DNA of 64,000 nt from Gemmobacter megaterium (GTDB taxonomy: Bacteria > Pseudomonadota > Alphaproteobacteria > Rhodobacterales > Rhodobacteraceae): positions 62,001-126,000 of the forward strand of contig NZ_FTOT01000006.1 in the NCBI RefSeq assembly GCF_900156815.1. Direction: 5' to 3'. Below, piece by piece: positions 8,372 to 17,231 of this stretch (its first letter is position 1; every line of letters begins with the position of its first letter). Both the position numbers and the translations under genes were made by a program. A model generated the notes under the pieces. That model saw only the letters and a program-made list of their open reading frames with translations, was not told the origin of the DNA and did no database searches.

Positions 8372-9781
8372 ATGCCCAACAGCCTTGCCTATCTTGCGCT
8401 CGTGCTATGGCCCGTGGTGGTGGTTGTACTGTTCCGCCGCCTGCCGATGGAGCGTGCGCTGATCTGGTCGATTGTGGGCGGTTACCTTTTCCTGCCGCCG
8501 GTTGCAGCCATCGACCTGCCTGCCGTGCCCGCATTGGACAAGATGTCGATTCCGGCGCTTTCGGCCTATGCAGTGGTCACGTTGATGCTGCGGATCCCGG
8601 TGCCGTTGATTCCCGAAGGGTGGCTGGCGCGTGTGTTGCTCGTGGTGTTCGTCTTGGCACCCTTTGGCACGATCCTGACAAATCCCGAGCCGGTCTTTGT
8701 CGGGCATCACCGGGTTCTGCCGGGATTGCGCCTGTACGATGCGATTTCGATCATCGCGTTCCAGGCTTTTGTCATCCTGACCTTCGCGCTGGCGCGCAGC
8801 CTGTTGGCCACACCCTCGGCGTTGCGCGAGATTCTGATTGCTCTGGTCGTTGCGGGGTTGATCTATTCGGTGCCCATGCTGGTGGAGATCCGGCTGTCCC
8901 CCCAGTTGAACACCTGGATTTACGGCTTTTTCCAGCATTCCTTCGAGCAGATGATGCGCCAGGGCGGCTTCCGCCCCATTGTGTTCCTGGAGCACGGCCT
9001 GTGGGTGGCGTTCTTTGCCATGACATCGGTTCTGGCCGCCTTTGCGCTGCTGCGCGCGCGTCCTCGGGAGGAGAAGGCCCGCCTGACGATGGCTGCGGCC
9101 TATCTGTTCGTGGTGCTTGTGCTGTGCAAGTCCATTGGCTCCCTCATCTATGCGGTGCTTCTGGCGCCTATGGTGCTGCTGGTGGGACAGCGCTGGTTGC
9201 TGCGCCTTGCGGTTGTCATGGCGGTTCTGGCGTTGACCTATCCGGTGCTGCGTTCGGCCGGAGTGATTCCGGCGGACGAGATGGTCAGGCTTGCCGCCAG
9301 CTACAGCGCCGACCGCGCGCAATCGCTGAACTACCGCTTCACCAACGAGTCGGTCCTGCTGGATCATGCCTTTCAGAAACCATGGTTCGGTTGGGGCGGA
9401 TATGAGCGGAACCTGTTGCACGATCCGGTTTCGGGCCGCGTGTTCACCGTTGCCGATGGGCGCTGGGTGATCGTGCTGGGCATGTTCGGCTGGGCTGGCT
9501 ATGTCGGGGAATTCGGGCTTCTGGCGCTGCCGCTGTTCCTGCTGTGGCGTCAGTCGAGACGAGCAGGTGGCGCCCGGCTTGCGGCGCCGGTCGGCGCCTT
9601 GGCGGTGATCCATGGGGTGAATATGGTGGACATGCTGCCCAACGCAACGCTGACGCCCGTCACATGGCTGATCGCTGGCGCCTTGCTGGGGTATACAGAG
9701 CTTGCCGCGCGCAAAGAGGTCATCGTGGATCAGGGGGACAGGACGCCCGATCTTTCCCCGCGCCAGCGAACGATTATCTGA
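8372..9781 (+). CDS. O-antigen ligase / Wzy-like polymerase membrane protein
   Basis: 469 residues from the ATG at 8372 (GAAGGGA at the right distance upstream; the longer frame from 8282 is not supported). There are roughly ten to twelve hydrophobic segments and a large loop in the second half (DEMVRLAASYSADRAQSLNYR, then the FGWGGYERN region), the layout of Wzy/WaaL proteins. The loop segments SLNYRFTNESVLLDHAFQKP and WFGWGGYE resemble the NR.xlW...l....pl.G.G pattern of the O-antigen ligase family. It probably polymerises or ligates repeat units of the surface glycan at the periplasmic face. Family-level call; ligase versus polymerase cannot be decided. Confidence 0.82.
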   Translation: MPNSLAYLALVLWPVVVVVLFRRLPMERALIWSIVGGYLFLPPVAAIDLPAVPALDKMSIPALSAYAVVTLMLRIPVPLIPEGWLARVLLVVFVLAPFGTILTNPEPVFVGHHRVLPGLRLYDAISIIAFQAFVILTFALARSLLATPSALREILIALVVAGLIYSVPMLVEIRLSPQLNTWIYGFFQHSFEQMMRQGGFRPIVFLEHGLWVAFFAMTSVLAAFALLRARPREEKARLTMAAAYLFVVLVLCKSIGSLIYAVLLAPMVLLVGQRWLLRLAVVMAVLALTYPVLRSAGVIPADEMVRLAASYSADRAQSLNYRFTNESVLLDHAFQKPWFGWGGYERNLLHDPVSGRVFTVADGRWVIVLGMFGWAGYVGEFGLLALPLFLLWRQSRRAGGARLAAPVGALAVIHGVNMVDMLPNATLTPVTWLIAGALLGYTELAARKEVIVDQGDRTPDLSPRQRTII

Positions 9782-9882
9782 TGGATGGTGGTGCGTCCGG
9801 GAACAGCAAGCTGGACCAAGCCGTCCTTATTTTGGCCAAGGTTTTTACCTAGGCATTCGCCGAGATTTCGCAGGACCACCTC

Positions 9883-12800
9883 ATGACCAGTGCCGCATCC
9901 GACGTCATCTTTTCCGAAACGGATATCGCCATCGTCGGGATGGCTGCGCATTTGCCGGATGCGGAAACGGTGGGGCAGTACTGGCACAATCTGCGCACGG
10001 GTCTTGAATCGATCCGACATCTGAATGCCGAGGAATTGCTGGCCAATGGCGAATCCCCGGCGCGGATGCGGGCACGCAATTTCGTGCCCGCCGCCGTCGT
10101 GCTGGATCGCTTTGACCATTTCGATGCCGATTTCTTTGGCTTGTCGCCCAAAGAGGCGGCCATCATGGATCCGCAGCACCGCCAGTTCCTTGAAGTGGCC
10201 TGGGAGGCGCTGGAGGATGCAGGACATCCGCCCGAGACCTTTGCCGGTCAGGTCGGGGTCTTTGCCGGCTGCGGCATGGGCAGCTATTTCTATTTCAACG
10301 TCTGCTCCAACCCGGATCTGATGCAGAACACCGGCATGTTCCTGTTGCGTCATACCGGCAACGACAAGGATTTCCTGTCCACCCGCGTCAGCCATGTGTT
10401 CGACCTGCGGGGGCCGTCGCTGACTATCCAGACCGCCTGTTCCACATCGCTGGTCGCGGTGCATGTGGCGGCACAGTCGCTGCTGAATGGCGAATGCGAT
10501 ATGGCACTGGCCGGTGGTGTCACGATCGAACTGCCGCATGGCCGGGGCTATGTGTTCGAGGATGGCGAGATTCTGTCGCCCGATGGTCATTGCCACGCCT
10601 TTGACCACCGGGCACAGGGGACGGTGTTCGGCTCGGGGGCCGGGTGTGTGGTGCTGCGGCGGCTGAAGGATGCGATTGCGGATGGCGATCATATCTGGGC
10701 TGTGGTCAAGGGCACGGCGATCAACAATGATGGGGCCGCCAAGGCGGGCTATCTGGCGCCCTCGGTCGATGGTCAGGCCCGCGCGATTGCCGAGGCGCAG
10801 GCCGTGGCCGGGGTTTCGGCCGATACGGTCGGGTATGTGGAATGCCACGGCACCGGCACCTATCTGGGCGATCCGATCGAGGTCGCGGCGCTGACCCAGG
10901 CGTTCCGCGACACCACGGACAAGACAGGCTATGCCCGCATCGGATCGGTCAAGACCAACATCGGGCATCTGGATACCGCGGCCGGGGTGGCCAGCCTGAT
11001 CAAGGTGGGGCTTGCCCTGCACCACAAGGAAATTCCGCCCTCGCTGGGGTATGAATCGCCGAACCCTGCGATTGATTTCGACAGTTCGCCCTTTCGGGTC
11101 AATGACCGGCTGTCGCCGTTTCCCGCGCTGGGTGCGCCGCGCCGGGCAGGGGTCAACAGCCTTGGCGTGGGTGGCACCAATGCCCATGCCGTATTGGAGG
11201 AGGCGCCTGCGCGCACGCCTTCGGGCCCGTCCGACTGGCCGTTTCAGCCTCTGGTGGTATCGGCCCGCAGCGCTCGGGCGCTGGACGAGGCATCGGGCCG
11301 TCTGGCCGCCCATTTGCGGGCGCACCCCGATCAGCCGCTGGCCGATGTGGCCTTTACCCTGAAAGAGGGGCGCCGCGCCTTTGAGCGCCGCCGTGTGCTG
11401 GTGGCGGAAACCCACGATCAGGCGGCTGGTCTGCTGGAAACCGGCGACCGGCACCGCGTGTTTACCCATACCCATCTGGGCGATGACCCGGAGGTGGTGT
11501 TCATGTTCCCCGGTGGCGGGGCGCAGTACGCCGGGATGGCGCGGGATCTGTATGAAACCGAGCCGGTGTTCCGCGACTGGATGAATCGGGGGCTGGATCA
11601 CCTGCAACCCCGTCTGGACTATGATCTGCGCGCCCTGTGGTTGCCCGAGCCGGGGGCCGAGACGGCGGCGGCCGAGGCGCTGAAGCGGCCATCGGTGCAG
11701 TTGCCGCTGATCATGATCACCGAATATGCACTCGCGCAGCTTTGGATCAGTTGGGGAGTGCGGCCCGCGCATCTGATCGGTCATTCGATGGGCGAGAATA
11801 CTGCCGCCTGCCTGGCCGGCGTCATGAGCTTTGAGGATTGCATCGGTCTGGTTCACCTGCGCGGCCAACTGTTCGACACCATCGCGCCGGGTGGGATGCT
11901 GTCGGTCCCGCTGTCAGAGGCGGATCTACGGCGCGAGATGGGCGACAGTCTTGATATGGCTTCTGTCAATGCGGCCGATCTTTGTGTCGTCTCCGGCCCG
12001 CAGGCAGAGCTGGACGCGCTGTCCGCCCGCCTGGCTGCCAAGGGAATCGAGTCGCAGCGCGTACAGATCGACATTGCTGCGCATTCGCGGATGCTGGAAC
12101 CGATCCTCAAGCGGTTTGGGGATTATTTGCGTTCCATTCCGCTTGCTGCGCCGAAGCTGCCGATCATCTCAAACCGGACAGGCACAGCCCTGACGCCACA
12201 ACAGGCGACGGATCCCGAATACTGGGTCTACCATCTGCGCGGTACGGTGATGTTCGCAAAGGGCCTTGCCGCACTGGCCGCCCCGGACCGGGTGTTCCTG
12301 GAGGTGGGGCCGGGCAAGGCGCTATCCTCGCTGGCACAGGCCAATGGCGTGGCGTCGAATCAGGTACTGTCCTCGTTGCGCCATCCGGATCAGGTGCTGG
12401 CGGATGACATCCATTTCATCAGCACGCTGGCCCGGCTGTGGGCGCTGGGCGTGGCGGTGGACTGGGCGCCGATCTGGGGCGACGGGCCGCGTCACCGCGT
12501 GCCGCTGCCGACCTATCCGTTCCAGCGCAGCCGCTATTTCATCGAACCGGGGCAGGCGCAGGCCACGCCGGACCGCCAGTGGCCCGAACGGATCGAAGAC
12601 ATGTCCCAATGGGGTTGGCGCCCGCACTGGCGCCCGCGCGCAGCCGAGGCCGAGGTGGATGCCGACGCGCTGGATCAGGCCGAGCGCCGGACCTGGCTGG
12701 TGTTTGCCGATGCTGTCGGGGTGGCCGCCCGTGCCGTTGCCCGCTTGCGCGCTGCCGGGCACCGGGTGGTCACGGTACAGGCGGGCGACCGCTTTGCCCG

Positions 12801-15800
12801 CATTGGCGAAGATGCCTTTGTCCTGTCGCCCGAACGTGGGCGCGAGGAGTATGACCGCCTGCTGCGCGACCTGGTGGCGCATGGGCTTGCTCCGCAGCGT
12901 ATCGCGCATTTCTGGCTGGTAACGGATGCCGAGAGCTTTCGCCCTGGCTCCAGCTTTTTCCACCGCAATCAGGAACAGGGCTTCTGGTCGCTACTGTTTC
13001 TGGCGCAGGCGCTGGCCGAGGAAAACCTGCCCCGGCCCATCCATCTGGCGGCCTTCACCACCGGCGCCGCGCAGGTCAAGACAGAGCGTCTGGCCTATCC
13101 CGAGAAAGCCACATTGCAAGGCCCGCTGCGGGTGATCCCGCGCGAATTTCCGGGCATCACCTGCTCCAGCCTGGATCTGGTCTTGCCGGGCAAGGCGGGC
13201 GCCGAGGCGTTGACCGACCGCATCCTTGAAGAACTGCTGGCAGAGCCTGCGAACCTGAGCGCCGCCCTGCGTGGCGAGCGGCGCTATGAACTCGCCCTGC
13301 GGCCCCTGCCGTTGACCGAAGGCGCAGCCCCCCTGACGCAAGGGGCGGCGGTGCTGTTGACCGGCGGATTTGGCGGCATTGGTCTGACGCTGGCCGAACG
13401 GATGGTCACACAGCTAGGTGCCAGGATTGCCTTGCTGACCCGCAGCGCATGGCCGGATCCTGCGCACTGGCCCGAGATTTTGAGCACCGATCCTGGCGGT
13501 GCCCTTGCCACCCGTATCCGCGCCGTGCAGCATCTGGAGCGCCTGGGCGCACAGGTGCTGGTCGTGCAGGGCGACGTCTGCAACGTCGAGGAGATGCGGG
13601 CGGCGCGCCTTGAATGCGAATGGGCATTCGGAAAACTTGATGTGCTGATTCATGCCGCAGGCGTGGTTGCTGATGCGCCCATCCTGGCCAAGACCCCGGC
13701 GCAGGTCGAAGAAGTGTTCGGCCCCAAGGTGCACGGCACACAGGTGCTGGATCAGGTGTTCCCTGACGGGTCGTTGTCGCTGATCGTGGCATTCGCCTCG
13801 ACTTCGGCGGTCATCGCCCCGGCGGGACAGGTGGATTATGTGGCGGCGAATGCGTTCCTGAACGCCTGGGCGCAGGCGCGCAGCGGCAAGACACGGGTGG
13901 TGGCGCTGAACTGGGGCATCTGGTCCGATGTCGGCATGGCGGCCGAGGCCGTGACAGGCCGCAAGCCCGCGCCGGTGGCCGCGGCGGATGTGCCGATGCT
14001 GGACCACGCCACATTCGACGCCCAAGGCAACCGCCTGTTCACGGCCGACTGGCAGGTGGGCCGCTGGTGGCTGGATGGCCACCGCACCACCGCCGGCGAT
14101 GCGCTGATTCCCGGCACCGGCTATCTGGATCTGGCCGCGCAGGCATTGAAGGCGCAGGGTGAGACGGGCGCCTGGGAATTGCGTGATCTGTATTTCTTCC
14201 GCCCGCTGGCGGTGGCCGATGGCGACACCCGCCATGTCCGCCTGCGCCTGACCCGCAGCGATCAGGGCTATGCGTTCGACGTGCGCTCCGATGCCCGTGC
14301 AGGCGGGCGCACGGGGTATCAACTGAATGCGCAAGCGACCATCGGCTTTACCCGCGCCGCGCCGGGCCGGATCGACCCTGCTGCAATCGCGTCCCGTTGC
14401 GCCGCCCCCGTGACGGGTGACGGGCTGCGGTCCCCGCAAGAGGATCATCTTGCCTTTGGCCCGCGCTGGCGTGTGCTGTCCAGCATCGCATTCGGGCAGG
14501 GCGAAGGCATCGCCCGCCTGTCGCTGCCGCTGGACTATCGGCATGATCTGGCGGACGGGCATCTGATTCACCCTGCGCTGATGGATCTGGCGACAGGCTG
14601 GGCCATGGGGCTGATCGCGGGATATCAGCCTACACATCTGTGGGTGCCGGTGTCCTATGCCATGGTCCGTGTGTTCCGCCCCCTTCCGGCCGAGGTGATC
14701 AGTTGGGTGCGCAACGCGGGCGACAACCGTGCCGATGCGCCCTTTGCCACCTTTGATATCACGCTTGCGGATGCTCTGGGCAACATCTGCATCGAGGTGC
14801 AGGGATTCCAGATCCGCCGTCTGGATGGTCCCTTGTCGCTGATCTCTCGCGCCGACCCGCGCGAGATGGAGTTTGACGAAGACGAGTCGCGCGCATTGTC
14901 TCCGGCCGAGGAACGCCTGCGCCACAACCTGTCGCAGGGCATCCGCGCAACCGAAGGGGCCGAAGCCTTTGTCCGTGCGCTGGCCACCGGGCAGAACCCG
15001 GTGATCGTGTCGTCGATGCCGCTGCCCGCGCTGATCGCGCAAGCCGCCGAGGTGCAGGCCGAGGCGCCATCGGGCCAGAGCTTTGCGCGCCCCGAACTGG
15101 ACAATGCCTATCTGGAGCCGCGCAACGACATTGAACGCACGCTGGTGGGCTTCTGGCAGGAGTTGCTGGGCGTCGGCCAAGTGGGGGTCGAGGACAGCTT
15201 CTTTGATCTGGGGGGCCACAGTCTGATCGCCGTGCGGCTGTTCGCCATGATCCGCAAGGCCTATCAGGTGGATTTTCCCATCTCGGTCCTGTTCGAGGCA
15301 CCAACGATTGCCGCCTGTGCCGCGCTGATCGAGGCGCGTATCGGCCCGCAGGACAGCGGCGAAAAGCCCGCCACACCCCAGCGCCGCTTTACCCATCTGG
15401 TGCCGATGCACCAGGGCGAGGGCGGGGCGCAGCGCCCGTTCTTCCTGGTTGCGGGCATGTTCGGCAATGTGCTGAACTTGCGGCATCTGGCGCAGTTGAT
15501 CGGATCCGACCGACCGTTCTATGGCCTTCAGGCGCGCGGGCTGTATGGCGATGAACAGCCGCATACCGATTTTGTCACCGCGGCCCGCGATTACATTGCC
15601 GAGATGCGGCAGGTTCAGCCGGTTGGACCATGGTTGATCGGCGGCTTCTCCGGCGGTGGCCTTATCGCATGGGAGATCGCCCGGCAGTTGGAAAGCGCAG
15701 GGGATCAAGTGGCGCAGGTGATCTTGCTCGATACGCCCCTGCCGCTGCGGCCTGAACTGACGCGCAAGGACAAGGCGCTGATCAAGCTGGCAGAGTTCCG

Positions 15801-16227
15801 GCGCAAGGGCCCGGCCTATGCGCTGGAATGGTGGCAGGCGCGGCAGGCGTGGAAGGCGCAGCAGGCCCAACCGCAGTTCGGCGTGCAGGAGCACCAGTTG
15901 CACAACGCCGCCATCGAGGCTGCCTTTCGCGCCGCCTTGCCGGCCTATGATCTGACGTCACGGAAGGGCCGCGTTGCCCTGTTTCGTCCGGCGCTGGACC
16001 GGCACTGGCAGGTGTCTGGCGGCCAATGGGTCAGCGCGGCCAAGGAATATGTCTATCCTGACAACCAGTGGTCGCCCTTTGCTCCGGCGCTGGAGGTGGT
16101 CGAGGTGCCGGGCGACCATGATTCCATGGTGCTGGAACCCAATGTCCGCGTGCTGGCAGCGCGCATCCGCAGGGTGCTGGATGCGGCTGAACCCGGTGAT
16201 ACCCCCTTGCAGGAGGCGGCGGAATGA
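9883..16227 (+). CDS. single-module type I polyketide synthase, KS-AT-KR-DH-ACP-TE
   Basis: 2114 residues. KS about 12-435 with catalytic Cys186 (TACSTS), His322 (ECHGTGT) and His362 (KTNIGH). AT about 535-850 with Ser635 in GHSMGE; the specificity-loop position reads IAAHS rather than HAFH or YASH, so the extender is not certain (malonyl most likely). A structural pseudo-KR region spans about 880-1140. KR about 1150-1370 has TGGFGGIG and Tyr1319 followed by VAANAF. DH about 1380-1650 has His1400 in LDGHRTTAGDALIPG and Asp1568 in HPALMDLATG. ACP has Ser1780 in DLGGHSL. TE about 1850-2110 has Ser1923 in GGFSGGG. The KR precedes the DH, unlike the usual DH-(ER)-KR order. Gene overlap with the next GT2 is ATGA. 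The AGGA before the ATG supports the start. It would perform one extension with reduction, dehydration and thioesterase release. Confidence 0.93.
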   Translation: MTSAASDVIFSETDIAIVGMAAHLPDAETVGQYWHNLRTGLESIRHLNAEELLANGESPARMRARNFVPAAVVLDRFDHFDADFFGLSPKEAAIMDPQHRQFLEVAWEALEDAGHPPETFAGQVGVFAGCGMGSYFYFNVCSNPDLMQNTGMFLLRHTGNDKDFLSTRVSHVFDLRGPSLTIQTACSTSLVAVHVAAQSLLNGECDMALAGGVTIELPHGRGYVFEDGEILSPDGHCHAFDHRAQGTVFGSGAGCVVLRRLKDAIADGDHIWAVVKGTAINNDGAAKAGYLAPSVDGQARAIAEAQAVAGVSADTVGYVECHGTGTYLGDPIEVAALTQAFRDTTDKTGYARIGSVKTNIGHLDTAAGVASLIKVGLALHHKEIPPSLGYESPNPAIDFDSSPFRVNDRLSPFPALGAPRRAGVNSLGVGGTNAHAVLEEAPARTPSGPSDWPFQPLVVSARSARALDEASGRLAAHLRAHPDQPLADVAFTLKEGRRAFERRRVLVAETHDQAAGLLETGDRHRVFTHTHLGDDPEVVFMFPGGGAQYAGMARDLYETEPVFRDWMNRGLDHLQPRLDYDLRALWLPEPGAETAAAEALKRPSVQLPLIMITEYALAQLWISWGVRPAHLIGHSMGENTAACLAGVMSFEDCIGLVHLRGQLFDTIAPGGMLSVPLSEADLRREMGDSLDMASVNAADLCVVSGPQAELDALSARLAAKGIESQRVQIDIAAHSRMLEPILKRFGDYLRSIPLAAPKLPIISNRTGTALTPQQATDPEYWVYHLRGTVMFAKGLAALAAPDRVFLEVGPGKALSSLAQANGVASNQVLSSLRHPDQVLADDIHFISTLARLWALGVAVDWAPIWGDGPRHRVPLPTYPFQRSRYFIEPGQAQATPDRQWPERIEDMSQWGWRPHWRPRAAEAEVDADALDQAERRTWLVFADAVGVAARAVARLRAAGHRVVTVQAGDRFARIGEDAFVLSPERGREEYDRLLRDLVAHGLAPQRIAHFWLVTDAESFRPGSSFFHRNQEQGFWSLLFLAQALAEENLPRPIHLAAFTTGAAQVKTERLAYPEKATLQGPLRVIPREFPGITCSSLDLVLPGKAGAEALTDRILEELLAEPANLSAALRGERRYELALRPLPLTEGAAPLTQGAAVLLTGGFGGIGLTLAERMVTQLGARIALLTRSAWPDPAHWPEILSTDPGGALATRIRAVQHLERLGAQVLVVQGDVCNVEEMRAARLECEWAFGKLDVLIHAAGVVADAPILAKTPAQVEEVFGPKVHGTQVLDQVFPDGSLSLIVAFASTSAVIAPAGQVDYVAANAFLNAWAQARSGKTRVVALNWGIWSDVGMAAEAVTGRKPAPVAAADVPMLDHATFDAQGNRLFTADWQVGRWWLDGHRTTAGDALIPGTGYLDLAAQALKAQGETGAWELRDLYFFRPLAVADGDTRHVRLRLTRSDQGYAFDVRSDARAGGRTGYQLNAQATIGFTRAAPGRIDPAAIASRCAAPVTGDGLRSPQEDHLAFGPRWRVLSSIAFGQGEGIARLSLPLDYRHDLADGHLIHPALMDLATGWAMGLIAGYQPTHLWVPVSYAMVRVFRPLPAEVISWVRNAGDNRADAPFATFDITLADALGNICIEVQGFQIRRLDGPLSLISRADPREMEFDEDESRALSPAEERLRHNLSQGIRATEGAEAFVRALATGQNPVIVSSMPLPALIAQAAEVQAEAPSGQSFARPELDNAYLEPRNDIERTLVGFWQELLGVGQVGVEDSFFDLGGHSLIAVRLFAMIRKAYQVDFPISVLFEAPTIAACAALIEARIGPQDSGEKPATPQRRFTHLVPMHQGEGGAQRPFFLVAGMFGNVLNLRHLAQLIGSDRPFYGLQARGLYGDEQPHTDFVTAARDYIAEMRQVQPVGPWLIGGFSGGGLIAWEIARQLESAGDQVAQVILLDTPLPLRPELTRKDKALIKLAEFRRKGPAYALEWWQARQAWKAQQAQPQFGVQEHQLHNAAIEAAFRAALPAYDLTSRKGRVALFRPALDRHWQVSGGQWVSAAKEYVYPDNQWSPFAPALEVVEVPGDHDSMVLEPNVRVLAARIRRVLDAAEPGDTPLQEAAE

Positions 16228-17231
16228 CCCGTGTCCTGACCGTCATCCTGAACTGGCGCACGCCAGAGATGACGCTGAAATCCGTCGAATCCGCCTTGGT
16301 GGCGATGCAGGGGATCGACGGCGCGATCACTGTGGTGGACAACGATTCCGGCGACGGATCCGAAGAGATCCTGCGTCGAGCGGTGGCGGATCGCGGCTGG
16401 TCGCGGGTGCGGGTTCTACAGGCCGGGCGCAATGGCGGCTTTGGCGCGGGCAACAACGTGGGCATCCGCGCGGGTCTGCCGGGGGGCGAACGGCCTGAAT
16501 ATGTCTATATCCTGAACTCTGATGCCTTTCCGGCGCCGGATGCCATTCGCCTGTTGCTGGATCATCTGGAGCGCCATCCGGAGGTGGGCTTTGCCGGCAG
16601 CTATATTCACGGGGTGGACGGGGTACCACATACCACCTGTTTCCGGTTCCCTTCGGTCTGGTCCGAACTGGAAGGGTCGGCCCGCACCGGCCCGATCACC
16701 CGTGCCTTGCGCAGCCATGTCGTTCCGATGGATATTCCCCGCTCTGGTGTGATGCGGGTGGATTGGACGGCTGGGTGCAGCCTGATGACGCGGCAATCGG
16801 TGCTGGATCGGATCGGCGCCTTTGACGAAGGCTTTTTCCTGTATTTCGAGGAAACCGACCTGTGCCTGCGTGGCGCCCGTGCCGGGTGGCCGACCGACTA
16901 TGTCCGTGCGTCCGAAGTGGCCCATATCGGCTCTGAGTCGACAGGAATGAAGCGGTGGTCGCGCACGCCTCGCTACTGGTTCGACAGCCGCTGGCGTTAC
17001 TTCACCAAAAGCCATGGGCGGGGCTATGCCGCGCTGGCCACGCTGACCCATCTTGCCGGAGGCGTCCTGTGGCGCCTGCGCTGTGCCCTGACCCGGCGGG
17101 GCACGGGCGATCCGCCACATTTCCTGCGCGATCTGATCGCGCATAGTCTTTCCATGGGAACGCGCATCCCCAGCACGGCGCCCGCCGTGCCAGATTCCGG
17201 GGCCAGAACCCCGGCACGGAGCCAGACATGA
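16224..17231 (+). CDS. glycosyltransferase family 2 (rhamnosyltransferase-like)
   Basis: 335 residues. The GT2 core has VLTVILNWRTPEMTLKSVES, AITVVDNDSGDGSEE and a metal-binding region YILNSDAFP, followed by the FFLYFEETDLCLRGARAGW acceptor block typical of WbbL/rhamnosyltransferase-like enzymes. It starts inside the PKS stop (ATGA) with AGGAGG at 16211-16216, and overlaps the NRPS start by 4 bp, so it is translationally coupled to both. Its position between the PKS and the NRPS is the strongest sign that the lipid/peptide product and a sugar are combined. Acceptor and donor are unknown. Confidence 0.9.
   Translation: MTRVLTVILNWRTPEMTLKSVESALVAMQGIDGAITVVDNDSGDGSEEILRRAVADRGWSRVRVLQAGRNGGFGAGNNVGIRAGLPGGERPEYVYILNSDAFPAPDAIRLLLDHLERHPEVGFAGSYIHGVDGVPHTTCFRFPSVWSELEGSARTGPITRALRSHVVPMDIPRSGVMRVDWTAGCSLMTRQSVLDRIGAFDEGFFLYFEETDLCLRGARAGWPTDYVRASEVAHIGSESTGMKRWSRTPRYWFDSRWRYFTKSHGRGYAALATLTHLAGGVLWRLRCALTRRGTGDPPHFLRDLIAHSLSMGTRIPSTAPAVPDSGARTPARSQT

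Noticed and set aside
9730-11868. Long minus-strand open frame of 712 codons opposite the PKS
   Set aside because: It is the antisense shadow of the KS/AT region in high-GC DNA; its translation is rich in His, Arg and Gln and shows no family pattern. The plus-strand frame has full catalytic motifs.
13414-15903. Minus-strand open frame of 829 codons
   Set aside because: Antisense to the PKS KR/DH/ACP/TE region, with no recognisable domain.
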